Source: Enterobacter asburiae (lineage in GTDB: Bacteria > Pseudomonadota > Gammaproteobacteria > Enterobacterales > Enterobacteriaceae). From it: a stretch of DNA of 64,000 nucleotides. The stretch lies in NCBI RefSeq assembly GCF_007035645.1, contig NZ_AP019632.1, positions 434,001 through 498,000 on the forward strand, given 5' to 3'. The position numbers were made by a program, and so were the translations under genes. The notes under the pieces are model-generated. The model ran no database searches. It was not told the origin of the DNA and worked only from the letters and a program-made list of their open reading frames with translations. Every line of letters starts with the position of its first letter. Position 1 is the first letter of the stretch. Positions 27,633 through 40,877 of the stretch are shown here, in pieces.

Positions 27633-28483
27633 GTTTTACGTTTTTCCAGCGTGCGATGACGGGACTGAACGTTCTTACCGCGCGAGCGGAAATAGTCGGC
27701 CAGCTGTTCGGCGATGTAAACCGAACGATGTTTACCGCCGGTACAACCAATCGCCACCGTCAGGTAGCTACGATTGTTTGTCTCCAGCATAGGTAACCAT
27801 AGCTCAAGGTAGCTTCGCGTCTGGTAGATAAAATTGTGTACTTCTGTGTGCCGGTCGAGGAACGCCGCCACCGGCTTATCCAGACCGGTCATTGGACGCA
27901 GTTTTGGATCCCAGTGCGGGTTCGGCAAGAAGCGCACGTCGAAAACATAATCCGCATCAATCGGAATACCGTGCTTAAAGCCGAAGGATTCGAACACCAT
28001 CGTCAGTTCGCGCTCGCGTTTACCCAACAGCCGGGTACGCAGCATTTCCGCCAGCTCGTGAACGGACATCTCAGAGGTGTCGACAATCAGGTCGGCACGA
28101 GAACGCAGCGGCTCCAGCAGGTCGCTCTCTTCATCGATAGCGCTCTCCAGAGAGAGGTTCTTGCTGGATAGCGGGTGCAAACGACGGGTATCGCTGTAGC
28201 GGCGGATCAGCGTATTGCGGTCTGCATCGAGGAACAGCAGCTGAGGCGAGAACGCGTCAGGCAGGTTGCTCATGGCCTGTTCGAAGATCTCTGGCGATTC
28301 AGGCATGTTACGAACGTCGATACTGACGGCGGCAGAGGTTTGTCTCTCCGCCAGCGTGCGGGCCAGATCGGGTAACAACACGACCGGCAGGTTATCGACG
28401 CAGTAAAAACCCATGTCTTCCAGGGCGCGCAGAGCAACGGATTTCCCCGACCCTGAACGGCCACTGACAATCATCAGCACCAT
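27629..28483 (-). CDS. rapZ: RNase adaptor protein RapZ
   Basis: 284 residues. The N-terminal P-loop is GRSGSGKS at 8-15. The C-terminal RNA-binding domain ends in a Lys/Arg-rich tail ([18 protein letters not shown]). In E. coli RapZ senses glucosamine-6-phosphate and hands the sRNA GlmZ to RNase E, thereby controlling GlmS. This connects to glmM in the same window, which acts on the GlmS product. Confidence 0.97.
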   Translation of the reverse strand: MVLMIVSGRSGSGKSVALRALEDMGFYCVDNLPVVLLPDLARTLAERQTSAAVSIDVRNMPESPEIFEQAMSNLPDAFSPQLLFLDADRNTLIRRYSDTRRLHPLSSKNLSLESAIDEESDLLEPLRSRADLIVDTSEMSVHELAEMLRTRLLGKRERELTMVFESFGFKHGIPIDADYVFDVRFLPNPHWDPKLRPMTGLDKPVAAFLDRHTEVHNFIYQTRSYLELWLPMLETNNRSYLTVAIGCTGGKHRSVYIAEQLADYFRSRGKNVQSRHRTLEKRKT

Positions 28484-28528
28484 GTTCCGTTTCTCCTCAG
28501 GACAACAGATGTGAAGGCCATCTCCTGG

Positions 28529-29020
28529 TTATGCATCATCCTGATTGCCTTCTGCTTCAGTGATAATTTGATAGAGCTCTTCATCACTTTGGGCCGAGCG
28601 CAGTCGACGGCAAATGGTTTTATCGGCCAGACGTTTTGCGACCAGCGACAGCGTATGCAGATGGGTTTTCGTCTGGTCGGCAGGCACCAGCAGCGCGAAG
28701 AGGAGATCGACGGGCTGGTTATCAATAGCATCGAAGGCGATGGGTGTTTCAAGCTGCACAAACACACCAACGGCACGCAGGGTATCCTCTTCCAGTTTGC
28801 CGTGCGGGATCGCGATGCCGTTGCCGATACCGGTACTGCCCATTTTTTCACGGGTCAGAATCGCTTCGAACACCACCTGCGGCGGCAGGCCCAGCTGTTT
28901 TGCAGCCAGTTCACTGATGATCTCCAGCGCACGTTTTTTGCTCTGGCAGTGAACCGCACTGCGGGTACATTCCTGGTTAAGGACATTGCTCAGTTGAAGA
29001 GCGGAATCGTTGTTCATCAT
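28529..29020 (-). CDS. ptsN: PTS-Ntr EIIA component PtsN
   Basis: 163 residues with the EIIA-mannitol/Ntr fold; phosphorylation site His73 in GNGIAIPHGKL. The dephosphorylated form regulates K+ uptake (TrkA) and KdpD and affects phosphate and nitrogen signalling in E. coli. Start at the first of two adjacent ATG codons. It lies between rapZ (45 bases) and hpf (82 bases, with a strong hairpin in between). Confidence 0.97.
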   Translation of the reverse strand: MMNNDSALQLSNVLNQECTRSAVHCQSKKRALEIISELAAKQLGLPPQVVFEAILTREKMGSTGIGNGIAIPHGKLEEDTLRAVGVFVQLETPIAFDAIDNQPVDLLFALLVPADQTKTHLHTLSLVAKRLADKTICRRLRSAQSDEELYQIITEAEGNQDDA

Positions 29021-29049
29021 AATTTCACCTAAGCGCTAACTGTACAAAT

Positions 29050-29074
29050 GGCCTGTTGTGTTTCACAACAGGCC
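29050..29074 (-). promoter_or_regulatory. Perfect 11-bp intercistronic hairpin between hpf and ptsN
   Basis: GGCCTGTTGTG / CACAACAGGCC with a three-base loop, in the 82-base gap between hpf and ptsN. On the transcribed strand it is followed by ATTTGTACAG rather than a U-tract. It is therefore more likely a stability or processing hairpin, or a partial attenuator, than a full terminator. Confidence 0.6.
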
Positions 29075-29102
29075 GTCCTGCACCCGTTAACTGCCCGGAC
29101 AA

Positions 29103-29390
29103 TTAGTGTTGTTTCAGTTTATCTTTATGTTTATTGAGCTGTCGTGCAAGCTTATCAATCAAGCCGTCGATAGCAGCGTACATGTCTTGCCCTTCCGCAC
29201 TGGCATGCAGTTCACCCCCGTTAACATGCAGGGTGGCATCCGAGATGTGAGTCACTTTCTCCACTTTCAACACAATATAGACCTGATTGATCCTTTCGAA
29301 ATACTGCTCGAGTTTTGCAAACTTCGCGTTCACGAAGTCGCGTAAAGCCTCAGTAATTTCGACGTTTTGTCCAGTGATGTTGAGCTGCAT
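29103..29390 (-). CDS. hpf: Ribosome hibernation promoting factor HPF (short form)
   Basis: 95 residues starting MQLNITGQNVEITEALRDF. It has the beta-alpha fold of the YfiA/HPF family and lacks the C-terminal dimerisation domain of long HPF. In gamma-proteobacteria it acts with RMF to form 100S ribosomes in stationary phase. A longer frame from 29474 runs back into rpoN and adds unconserved residues, so the internal ATG with GGAAGAC upstream is chosen. It follows rpoN by 22 bases. Confidence 0.96.
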   Translation of the reverse strand: MQLNITGQNVEITEALRDFVNAKFAKLEQYFERINQVYIVLKVEKVTHISDATLHVNGGELHASAEGQDMYAAIDGLIDKLARQLNKHKDKLKQH

Positions 29391-29412
29391 AGTGTCTTCC
29401 TTATCGGTTGTG

Positions 29413-30846
29413 TCAGACCAGCTGTTTACGCTGGTTGGACGGCGGAATGGATAAAGACTCTCGATACTTCGCAACAGTACGACGTGCCACCATAATACCC
29501 TGATCGGACAGCATGGTGGTTAACTTACTGTCGCTTAGTGGCTTCGCGGGGTTCTCCGCGGCGATCAACTTCTTCACCAGGGCACGAATGGCCGTTGACG
29601 ACGCTTCGCCGCCGCCCTCGGTATTCACATGGCTGGAGAAGAAATACTTAAGCTCAAATATACCGCGTGGACTGTGCAGATACTTCTGCGTGGTGACACG
29701 GGAAATGGTTGATTCATGCATCTCGACGGCCTGGGCGATATCCGCCAGTACCATCGGTTTCATATACTCTTCGCCCTGCTCAAAGAACGCCTGCTGCTGT
29801 TCGACAATACAGCGGCTGACGCGCAGCAGCGTATCATTTCGGCTCTCCAGACTTTTGATCAGCCATCGCGCTTCCTGAAGATTGCTACGAATATATTGAT
29901 TGTCCGAGTCGTTACGCGCGCTGGTGCACATGGAGGCATACTGCTGGTTGATTTGCAGGCGAGGGATACTGTCTGAATTAAGTTCAACGACCCAGCGGTC
30001 ATTGTGTTTTCTGACCAGCACGTCCGGGATAACGTACTCGGGTTCGCTGGTCTGGATCGACTGTCCCGGGCGCGGATCGAGCGACTGGATCAGATTCACC
30101 GCTTCTTTCAGCACCTCTTCCTTCAGGCGCGTGACGCGCATCAGGCTGCGGAAATCGTGGTTGGCCAACAGATCCAGATGATCGCTGATGATTAAGCGCG
30201 CCTCGTCGAGCCATGGCGTCTCTTTGCTGAACTGAGAAAGCTGGATCAGCAGGCAGTCGCGCAGATCTTTTGCGGCCACGCCTACCGGATCGAAACGCTG
30301 GATGCGCTTCAGAACGGCTTCGATCTCCTCAAGTTCAATCTCTTCGTCGCCCATGCTTTCCAGGATATCGTCCAGCGTGACGGTCAAATAGCCGGTGTCG
30401 TCAACGGCATCGACAATTGAGGTGGCAATCGCGCGGTCGGTATCGGAGAAGGGGGTAAGTTCCACCTGCCACATCAGGTAATCCTGCAGCGACTGGGTGG
30501 TTTCTCCCTGATAGACCGGTAGCTCATCATCCTGGTAGTCTGCACGCGTACCGGAAGGGGTTCCGGCGGTGTAGATTTCATCCCAGCTGGCATCCAGCGG
30601 TAGCTCGTCGGGCATCTCTTTTTGTTCGAGTGCATCCGCGGTGTCGAGCGCTTCTGTATCCTGTGACTGCTGAGTATCTACCTCGTCATGAAGATCGGTT
30701 TGTTCCAGCAGGGGGTTGCTGTCCAGCGCCTGCTGGAGCTCCTGCTGAAGTTCTAACGTGGACAGTTGCAACAGGCGAATTGCCTGCTGTAGCTGCGGCG
30801 TCATTGCCAGTTGTTGGCTGAGCCTTAATTGCAAACCTTGCTTCAT
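29413..30846 (-). CDS. rpoN: RNA polymerase sigma-54 factor
   Basis: 477 residues. Region I (Gln- and Leu-rich, [31 protein letters not shown]) interacts with enhancer-binding proteins. Region II is acidic (about 60-120), then come the core-binding domain, a helix-turn-helix near 366-385 and the RpoN box [10 protein letters not shown] near 454-463 that reads the -24 element. It directs nitrogen-assimilation and other genes. First of the rpoN-hpf-ptsN-rapZ-npr cluster, downstream of lptB by 47 bases. Confidence 0.98.
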   Translation of the reverse strand: MKQGLQLRLSQQLAMTPQLQQAIRLLQLSTLELQQELQQALDSNPLLEQTDLHDEVDTQQSQDTEALDTADALEQKEMPDELPLDASWDEIYTAGTPSGTRADYQDDELPVYQGETTQSLQDYLMWQVELTPFSDTDRAIATSIVDAVDDTGYLTVTLDDILESMGDEEIELEEIEAVLKRIQRFDPVGVAAKDLRDCLLIQLSQFSKETPWLDEARLIISDHLDLLANHDFRSLMRVTRLKEEVLKEAVNLIQSLDPRPGQSIQTSEPEYVIPDVLVRKHNDRWVVELNSDSIPRLQINQQYASMCTSARNDSDNQYIRSNLQEARWLIKSLESRNDTLLRVSRCIVEQQQAFFEQGEEYMKPMVLADIAQAVEMHESTISRVTTQKYLHSPRGIFELKYFFSSHVNTEGGGEASSTAIRALVKKLIAAENPAKPLSDSKLTTMLSDQGIMVARRTVAKYRESLSIPPSNQRKQLV

Positions 30847-30893
30847 GTTCAGAGCGTTTTTCTCCGGTTCGGCGTTACGTTACCTCTACCCTA

Positions 30894-31619
30894 TCAGAGT
30901 CTGAAGTCTTCCCCAAGATAGACGCGCTTAACATGATCGTCTTCGAGGATCTGCTGCGGCGTACCGTGGGCGATCAGATTGCCCTGGCTGACAATATACG
31001 CGCGTTCACACACGGCCAGCGTTTCACGGACGTTGTGGTCGGTGATCAGTACGCCAAGCCCGCTGTCACGCAGGTGTTCAATGATGCGTTTAATGTCGAT
31101 AACCGAGATCGGGTCAACGCCGGCAAACGGTTCATCCAGAAGGATAAATTTCGGGTTTGCGGCCAGCGCACGTGCAATCTCAACACGACGGCGTTCACCC
31201 CCGGAGAGTGCCTGACCGAGGCTGTCGCGCAGATGCTCAATGTGGAACTCTTCCATCAATTCGTTGGCACGATCCTGACGCTGTTCGCTGGTCAGATCGT
31301 TACGAATTTCCAGGACCGCCATCAGGTTATCGTAAACGCTAAGACGACGGAAAATGGAGGCTTCCTGCGGCAGGTAGCCGATCCCGCGACGCGCGCGCGC
31401 GTGCAGCGGCAGAAGGCTGATGTCTTCATCGTCAATGATAATGTTGCCGGCATCGCGCGGCACAATGCCAACGACCATGTAGAAGGTGGTGGTTTTACCC
31501 GCACCGTTAGGGCCAAGCAGCCCTACAATTTCGCCGGAGTTGACGGTCAGACTGACATCTTCTACGACACGGCGGCCCTTGTAGGCCTTCGCGAGATTTT
31601 TTGCAGTTAATGTTGCCAT
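30894..31619 (-). CDS. lptB: LPS export ABC transporter ATPase LptB
   Basis: 241 residues: Walker A GPNGAGKT at 36-43, signature LSGGERRR near 139-146, Walker [11 protein letters not shown] near 157-166 and a switch His in ITDHN. It powers LptFG. It lies six bases after lptA. Confidence 0.98.
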   Translation of the reverse strand: MATLTAKNLAKAYKGRRVVEDVSLTVNSGEIVGLLGPNGAGKTTTFYMVVGIVPRDAGNIIIDDEDISLLPLHARARRGIGYLPQEASIFRRLSVYDNLMAVLEIRNDLTSEQRQDRANELMEEFHIEHLRDSLGQALSGGERRRVEIARALAANPKFILLDEPFAGVDPISVIDIKRIIEHLRDSGLGVLITDHNVRETLAVCERAYIVSQGNLIAHGTPQQILEDDHVKRVYLGEDFRL

Positions 31620-31625
31620 AACGAA

Positions 31626-32180
31626 TTAGTTACTCTTCTTCTGTGCCGGGGCCTGGCCTTTGCCTTTGTCCTGCAGCTGCGACGGAACCAGGACGGTCGT
31701 GACGCGTTTGCCTTTCTCGCTGGAGGCCTGCATTTTTTGCTCTTTCACCAGATAGGTGATCTGGTCGCCGGTAATGTTGCTGTCCAGCTGTTCCAGATAC
31801 GCGTTTCCGGTCAGGATGACCAGGTCCTTCGCCAGCTCATAGTGCATATGCGAGGCGCGGCCTTTCACCGGCTTGCCGTTATCCTGCATCTGGTAGAAGG
31901 TGGCCGGGTTGCCGTAACCATCAATGATCTCTTTGCCCTGCTCGCCACCCGGACGGGTCACGACCACTTTGTCGGCGTTAATTTTGATGGTGCCCTGAGT
32001 CATGACGACGTTACCCGTGAAGGTGACGACGTTGCCCTGCATATCGAGAGACTGGGTATCAGACTCGATATGGATCGGTTGGTCGGTATCGCCCGTTACA
32101 GCAAGCGCGGGGAGACTGGTCGCCAGCATCGCGCTGGCGATAATTACTTTAAGGCTGAGTTTGTTTGTTTTGAATTTCAT
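31626..32180 (-). CDS. lptA: Periplasmic LPS bridge protein LptA
   Basis: 184 residues starting MKFKTNKLSLKV. The signal peptide (about 1-27) has a likely AXA cleavage site (LPALA). The rest is the beta-jellyroll OstA domain that forms the trans-envelope bridge with LptC and LptD. The start codon has AGGAGG-type spacing upstream and lies inside lptC, a 32-base overlap as in E. coli. A further-upstream in-frame ATG (32201) adds seven unconserved residues. Confidence 0.97.
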   Translation of the reverse strand: MKFKTNKLSLKVIIASAMLATSLPALAVTGDTDQPIHIESDTQSLDMQGNVVTFTGNVVMTQGTIKINADKVVVTRPGGEQGKEIIDGYGNPATFYQMQDNGKPVKGRASHMHYELAKDLVILTGNAYLEQLDSNITGDQITYLVKEQKMQASSEKGKRVTTVLVPSQLQDKGKGQAPAQKKSN

Positions 32181-32724
32181 AGGAGGTTCTAACCTTTTCA
32201 ATCAGCTCGGCGTTCTTGCTGCGTAAGTTCCCGCGCATTCTCAAACCGCTGGAATTAAATGTTGTGCCATACAGTGTGACCAGATCCTGCGAGGTCACGT
32301 CCTGGGTTACCAGGTTAATTTGGGCATTATCCGTCGTAATTTTTCGCAGTTGCGAGTCAGCGGTCAGGGCGTTGACTTCAACGTGGCCATACAGATAAAG
32401 CATACGGTCATTTGTCAGTTTTGCCCGATCTGACTTAATTGACCACGTCGGCACTTTGTCCTTATCAAATGTGGTCATGACAGGTTGGGTAAACCACGAA
32501 ATACCGTCATCTGAAAAATATTCAACATGCTGGGCAATCAGGCGATAGTTCAGCGCGCCTTCCGGGCTGTAGACCACGGTGTCGCTGTGATCGCTTTTAT
32601 AGGTTGGATCGTTATTGTTGACCACTTCCGTTTGCGGATCGTCGCGATCGGCAAGGTTCACGCCAATCAATACCAGTGCGACAAGCGAAAGCAAAATGAT
32701 AATCCAGCGTCTGGTTTTACTCAT
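32149..32724 (-). CDS. lptC: LPS export bitopic protein LptC
   Basis: 191 residues: short cytoplasmic N-terminus, one membrane helix (about 7-25) and a periplasmic jellyroll domain. It receives LPS from LptB2FG and gives it to LptA. It overlaps kdsC by four bases and lptA by 32 bases, so the cluster is tightly coupled. Confidence 0.97.
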   Translation of the reverse strand: MSKTRRWIIILLSLVALVLIGVNLADRDDPQTEVVNNNDPTYKSDHSDTVVYSPEGALNYRLIAQHVEYFSDDGISWFTQPVMTTFDKDKVPTWSIKSDRAKLTNDRMLYLYGHVEVNALTADSQLRKITTDNAQINLVTQDVTSQDLVTLYGTTFNSSGLRMRGNLRSKNAELIEKVRTSYEIQNKQTQP

Positions 32725-33287
32725 ATCGATTGCCCTTTGGCCTCATCAAGCTTGCCCTGCGCCAGCAAAAGCAGATCGCAGACTTCACGTACGGCACCAC
32801 GGCCCCCGTTGATGTGGGTAACGTAGTCAGCGCGCGGGATCAGCAGCGGATGCGCATCGGCAACGGCGATGCTCAGTCCAACTTCAGCCATCACGGGCCA
32901 GTCAATCAGATCGTCCCCGACGTAGGCTACGTTTTCCGGCGCGATAGCCAGTTTACCCAGTAAATCCTTAAACGCCGCCATCTTATCGGATTGACCCTGA
33001 TACAGATGGGTAATTCCTAAGGTTTCACAGCGGTCTTCTACCAGTTTAGCTTTTCGCCCGGTGATGATAGCCACCTCAATACCCGAGGTGAGCGCGCAGC
33101 GGATACCGTAGCCGTCGCGAACGTTAAACGCTTTCAGCTCTTCACCATTATTGCCCATGTAAATCAGGCCATCGGAAAGTACGCCATCCACGTCCAGGAT
33201 GAGCAGACGAATGTTTTCCGCCTTTGCCATCATCTGGGTACTGACCGGTCCATAACAGGTTGCAAGGGATGCACCCGCATTACTCAT
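32721..33287 (-). CDS. kdsC: 3-deoxy-D-manno-octulosonate 8-phosphate phosphatase
   Basis: 188 residues of the HAD superfamily; nucleophile motif DVDGVLSDG near 32-40, further motifs in TGRKAKLV and GDDLIDWPVM. It makes free Kdo from Kdo-8-P. Start MSNAGASLATCYG is chosen from E. coli homology; a frame from 33302 adds five residues. Confidence 0.97.
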   Translation of the reverse strand: MSNAGASLATCYGPVSTQMMAKAENIRLLILDVDGVLSDGLIYMGNNGEELKAFNVRDGYGIRCALTSGIEVAIITGRKAKLVEDRCETLGITHLYQGQSDKMAAFKDLLGKLAIAPENVAYVGDDLIDWPVMAEVGLSIAVADAHPLLIPRADYVTHINGGRGAVREVCDLLLLAQGKLDEAKGQSI

Positions 33288-33301
33288 TGTTTTATCCTTC
33301 A

Positions 33302-34288
33302 TTACACTACGCCTGCGCGCAGCAGATCATGCATATGTACCACACCCAGCAACTGGTCGCCATCGGCAACCATCACTGAGGTAATGTGGCGGGACTGCAT
33401 CAGGTTCAGCACATCCACGGCCAGCGTACCCGGACGGACGCGGATACCGCCCGGCGTCATCACATCGGCAATGCCGAGCGTGCGGACATCTACACCCATG
33501 TCGAACACGCGGCGCAGGTCGCCATCGGTGAAGATCCCCTGAATTTTCATCAGATCGTCGCACACGACCGTCATACCCAAATTCTTACGGGTGATTTCCA
33601 GCAGCGCATCACGCAGGGAGGCTTCTTTACTGACGTGAGGGATCTCATCCCCGGTGTGCATAATATCGTTTACCCGAAGCAGAAGCTTGCGCCCCAGCGC
33701 GCCGCCCGGGTGGGAAAGCGCGAAATCTTCCGGCGTAAAACCGCGGGCTTCGAGCAGCGCGACGGCAAGCGCATCACCCATCACCAGTGCGGCGGTGGTG
33801 CTGGACGTCGGCGCCAGGCCGAGCGGACAGGCCTCCTTGGGCACTTTCACGCACAGGTGAATATCGGCTGCCCGCGCCATGCTGCTTTCGGGACGGCTGG
33901 TCATGCAAATAAGCGGCACCTGCAGTCGCTTCAGTACTGGGATCAGCGCCAGAATTTCATTGGACTCCCCGGAGTTGGACAGCGCGATGACGATATCCTG
34001 CGGCGTGACCATACCCAGGTCACCGTGCGCGGCTTCCCCCGGATGTACAAAGAAGGAAGAGGTTCCGGTGCTGGCAAACGTTGCCGCCATTTTGCGTCCA
34101 ATGTGGCCGGACTTACCCATCCCCATCACCACGACTTTGCCGGCACAATAGAACATCTTCTCACATGCCAGACTAAAATCCTGATTAATGTACTGATCTA
34201 ACTGCGCCAGACCTTCACGTTCAATCTCCAGAACCTCTTTGCCTGCTTTCTGAAAGTCAAAACCCGGCTGCAATTCTATTTGCGACAT
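33302..34288 (-). CDS. kdsD: Arabinose-5-phosphate isomerase
   Basis: 328 residues. The SIS domain (about 35-180) has the SNSGESNE sugar-phosphate motif, followed by two CBS domains (about 205-328). It converts ribulose-5-P to arabinose-5-P, the first step of Kdo synthesis. Start MSQIELQPGFDF is chosen; the frame extends 24 codons further upstream into yrbG without conservation. Confidence 0.97.
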   Translation of the reverse strand: MSQIELQPGFDFQKAGKEVLEIEREGLAQLDQYINQDFSLACEKMFYCAGKVVVMGMGKSGHIGRKMAATFASTGTSSFFVHPGEAAHGDLGMVTPQDIVIALSNSGESNEILALIPVLKRLQVPLICMTSRPESSMARAADIHLCVKVPKEACPLGLAPTSSTTAALVMGDALAVALLEARGFTPEDFALSHPGGALGRKLLLRVNDIMHTGDEIPHVSKEASLRDALLEITRKNLGMTVVCDDLMKIQGIFTDGDLRRVFDMGVDVRTLGIADVMTPGGIRVRPGTLAVDVLNLMQSRHITSVMVADGDQLLGVVHMHDLLRAGVV

Positions 34289-34301
34289 AATGCGTTTCCG
34301 T

Positions 34302-35279
34302 TTACCCAGAGAGAAGAGGCGAGAGCCAGTACAGCATCGCCATCCATACGATAAATCCACCCGTCAGCAGCGCGCCTGCGCCTTTGCCGATCTGTCGTTG
34401 CCGCCGCCAGCAGAGCAGGGCAAATATCACGCTGACCAATAACATCACGCCGTAGTCGCGTGATAACGCCAGGGGATTAAAGGGCCCTGGCGTTATCAGG
34501 GCCGGCAGGCCCATCACAATGGCGATATTAAATATGTTGGAACCGATGATATTACCAATGGCAATGTCATCCTCACCTTTACGTGCCCCCGCAATGGCCG
34601 TGGCCAGCTCCGGCAGGCTGGTGCCGATGGCAATCACCGTCAGGCCAATGGTCAGTTCACTGATGGCGAAATAGTTCGCCAGCACGGTCGCGTTATCCAC
34701 CACCATGCGCGTTGCCATCGGCATGATGATCAGCGCAACGCCAAGCCAGAGCAGGGCAACAGGCAGCGTACCTTCTCGCGGCAGTTCGGCGACCTGCTCC
34801 CGCGTGAGGCTATCCTGACCCTGCTTCTCAGCCAGACGGGCGATTTTAACACTGTACAGCAGCCAGATAACGGCCAGCGCCAGCAGGAAAATGCCGTCGC
34901 TGTAGCTCAGAACACCATCGTAAAATACGCAGCCTGCCAGCAGGCTTACGATTAACATTAGCGGCAATTCACGGCGCAGAACATCAGAATGCACGCGAAA
35001 TGGATGGAGCAGTGCGGCCAGGCCCAAAATCAAGAGTATATTGACGATGTTGGAGCCAATCGCGGTACCTACTGCCAGATCTAACTGACCATGCAGCGAT
35101 GCCGAGACAGAGACGATGATTTCAGGAAGTGACGTTCCAACACTCACCACGGTCATCCCGATGACGACAGGCGGTACACCCGTCAGGCGACACAGGATAG
35201 ATGCAGCAAACACTAAACGGTCAGCACTGTAGACCACCAAAAGTAAACCAATTATTAACAGTGCTGTTGCTAAAAGCAT
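34302..35279 (-). CDS. yrbG: Ca2+/Na+ exchanger-family membrane protein YrbG
   Basis: 325 residues, about ten membrane helices, with the two inverted alpha-repeats of the CaCA family (GTSLPEIIVSVSA near 47-59 and GTSLPELATAIAG in the second half). Its transport activity in enterobacteria is not established. Start MLLATALLII follows E. coli; an in-frame upstream ATG would add 20 residues. It begins the yrbG-kdsD-kdsC-lptCAB run and is divergent from mlaF. Confidence 0.92.
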   Translation of the reverse strand: MLLATALLIIGLLLVVYSADRLVFAASILCRLTGVPPVVIGMTVVSVGTSLPEIIVSVSASLHGQLDLAVGTAIGSNIVNILLILGLAALLHPFRVHSDVLRRELPLMLIVSLLAGCVFYDGVLSYSDGIFLLALAVIWLLYSVKIARLAEKQGQDSLTREQVAELPREGTLPVALLWLGVALIIMPMATRMVVDNATVLANYFAISELTIGLTVIAIGTSLPELATAIAGARKGEDDIAIGNIIGSNIFNIAIVMGLPALITPGPFNPLALSRDYGVMLLVSVIFALLCWRRQRQIGKGAGALLTGGFIVWMAMLYWLSPLLSG

Positions 35280-35506
35280 CAAAAGTCCTTTCTTCAGGTA
35301 TACTCGTCGGTCCATCGCACGGGAATGGCTGGACTGCATACAGTCTGAGGCGTAACGAATTCCTAATTTTGACTTTATGCGCCGGAAAAGTAAAACAAAT
35401 GCCAGCTTTCGCTAACCTCAACGGCTATTATTCTGTAAAAATGCGGAGTTGAGGGCTGATTCAGGCGGCATGCCTTAACGTGAGCAGGGTAATAAAGGAA
35501 CCATAA

Positions 35507-37109
<1,603 letters not shown>

Positions 37110-37113
37110 GTTC

Positions 37114-37662
37114 ATGCAAACGAGAAAAAATGAAATTTGGGTCGGTGTATTCCTGCTGCTGGCGCTGCTGGCCGCGCTGTTTATCTGCCTGAGAGCGGCG
37201 GATATCACGTCTGTACGCACCGAGCCGACGTACCGCATCTATGCTACCTTCGATAACATCGGCGGGCTGAAGGCTCGTTCACCGGTCCGCATCGGCGGCG
37301 TGGTGATCGGACGCGTATCTGACATTACGCTGGATGAGAAAACCTACCTGCCACGCGTCGCGATGGATATCGAAGAGCGTTACAACCATATCCCGGACAC
37401 CAGTTCCCTTTCTATCCGTACTTCCGGCCTGCTGGGCGAACAATATCTGGCGCTTAACGTTGGCTTTGAAGATCCCGAGCTGGGAACGACTATCCTTAAA
37501 GACGGTAGCGTCATTCAGGATACGAAATCCGCGATGGTTCTGGAGGATATGATTGGTCAGTTCCTTTACAACAGTAAAGGGGATGAGAAAAAATCCGACG
37601 CTGCCCCTGCGCAGAGCGAAGATCATACCGACGTCGCACCGACGCCAGGTGCTGCGAATTAA
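37114..37662 (+). CDS. mlaD: Mla MCE-domain protein MlaD
   Basis: 182 residues. Starts MQTRKNEIWVGVFLL with one membrane helix (about 8-29) and a single MCE domain (about 40-115) that forms a hexameric periplasmic ring. The C-terminal tail is low-complexity. A frame from 37099 overlaps mlaE, but the ATG four bases after its stop agrees with E. coli. Confidence 0.96.
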   Translation: MQTRKNEIWVGVFLLLALLAALFICLRAADITSVRTEPTYRIYATFDNIGGLKARSPVRIGGVVIGRVSDITLDEKTYLPRVAMDIEERYNHIPDTSSLSIRTSGLLGEQYLALNVGFEDPELGTTILKDGSVIQDTKSAMVLEDMIGQFLYNSKGDEKKSDAAPAQSEDHTDVAPTPGAAN

Positions 37663-38315
<653 letters not shown>

Positions 38316-38316
<1 letters not shown>

Positions 38317-38609
38317 TGTCACAGCAACTCAGCTGGTCGCGTGAAGGCGAAACATTAAAGCTGTCCGGTGAACTGGATCAGGATCTGCTGAACCCACTGT
38401 GGGACGAACGCCACGAAGCGATGCAGGGCGTGACGCTTATCGACTTAACCGACGTCACGCGGGTGGATACGGCGGGTGTTGCGCTGCTTGCCCATCTGGT
38501 TGCCGTGGGGAAAAAGCAGGGGACAAGCGTCAAACTTCACGGCGCGAGCGATAATGTCGTGACCCTTGCGCAGCTCTACAATCTCCCTCAGGACGTACTG
38601 CCTCGTTAA
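38316..38609 (+). CDS. mlaB: Mla STAS-domain protein MlaB
   Basis: 97 residues, a STAS domain with LIDLTDVTRVDTAGVALL, the conserved loop that packs against MlaF and is needed for assembly and activity of the transporter. Starts on the last base of mlaC. Confidence 0.95.
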
Positions 38610-38631
38610 TATTTTCAGTGCGTTACTTCCG

Positions 38632-38664
38632 AAAGCCCTGACTGTTTCATCGTCGGGGCTTTTT
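38632..38664 (+). terminator. mla operon terminator
   Basis: AAAGCCCTGAC, an eight-base loop, then GTCGGGGCTTTTT: one strong stem with a short T-run, 23 bases after mlaB. Confidence 0.85.
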
Positions 38665-38735
38665 GCTTGTTTAAGACAACGCCACTTTGCTCTAAGATGT
38701 TGGGCTTGTTTTCACTATCAGATGATTAAGAGCCC

Positions 38736-38990
38736 ATGGAAAATCATGAAATCCAGACAGTGCTGATGAATGCACTCTCCCTTCAGGAAGCCCACGTCAC
38801 GGGCGATGGCAGTCACTTCCAGGTTATTGCTGTGGGTGAGATGTTCGACGGTATGAGCCGCGTGAAGAAACAGCAGGCTGTGTACGCGCCGCTGATGGAA
38901 TATATTGCGGATAACCGCATCCACGCCCTGTCGATTAAAGCGTTCACCCCGCAAGAGTGGGCACGCGATCGCAAACTAAACGGTTTTTGA
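38736..38990 (+). CDS. ibaG: BolA-family protein IbaG
   Basis: 84 residues, with the BolA motif [15 protein letters not shown] and the conserved His in [11 protein letters not shown]. IbaG binds a [2Fe-2S] cluster with the glutaredoxin GrxD and responds to acid stress in E. coli. A likely own promoter has -10 TAAGAT at 38693-38698. It precedes murA by 50 bases and is probably co-transcribed with it. Confidence 0.95.
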   Translation: MENHEIQTVLMNALSLQEAHVTGDGSHFQVIAVGEMFDGMSRVKKQQAVYAPLMEYIADNRIHALSIKAFTPQEWARDRKLNGF

Positions 38991-38995
38991 GCTGA

Positions 38996-40300
<1,305 letters not shown>

Positions 40301-40360
40301 TCGTTCCGGCAGCCCCCTGCCAGCAATGACCGGGGGGTTGCTGTTCCTGTCAAAAATGCG

Positions 40361-40648
40361 TTATTCCTGCGGTTCTCTTTTTACCTTTCTCTGGCGAATC
40401 ATGCGCGATCTGTCGATAAATTCATGGGTAATGGGATCGTGGTAGCGCGAAGGCCAAATTATCCACGGATGCGTATCCAGCGCCGTCGCGATAATTAATT
40501 CTCCCTTGGGCCAGGGGCGGGTGAGGGCGTTTGCCAGAGTTGAAGAACTCAGTCCATGGCGGCGGGACTCTGCTGCCAGTGAAGTGCCTCTTTTGCGCAG
40601 CGCGGCAATAATATCAGCCGTGTGCCAGTCGATAAATTTCGTATCCAT
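40361..40648 (-). CDS. sfsB: DNA-binding regulator SfsB (Nlp, Ner-like)
   Basis: 95 residues resembling the phage Mu Ner repressor: a helix-turn-helix in SLAAESRRHGLSSSTLANAL and the downstream WPKGELIIATALDTHPWIIWPSRY. In E. coli it was found as a sugar-fermentation stimulator (activator of mal genes). Convergent with murA. Roughly 230 bases towards ispB contain its promoter region, with nothing else recognised. Confidence 0.92.
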   Translation of the reverse strand: MDTKFIDWHTADIIAALRKRGTSLAAESRRHGLSSSTLANALTRPWPKGELIIATALDTHPWIIWPSRYHDPITHEFIDRSRMIRQRKVKREPQE

Positions 40649-40877
40649 AACGCCGTCCTTAAGTTCGGATTCACCTACGCCGTTTCTTCTGAAACGACGC
40701 GGTTACTATACCCATTTCAACTTCTTGTTCTAAAAAGTTCGCGTTACTTGAAGGGATATTCAGAATAAGACACGGCTTTATTCATGCGGTCTCTAAACCG
40801 ATGAATTTACATGAACACGGAATTTACAGGTGTGTACTGGAATCTCCCCGCTATCGCTGCGGGGAGAAACAAGGGGA

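Noticed and set aside
40306..40345. Terminator-like C-run and G-run hairpin after murA
   Set aside because: Pairing requires wobble pairs, the loop is long and no T-run follows, so it is not listed as a terminator.
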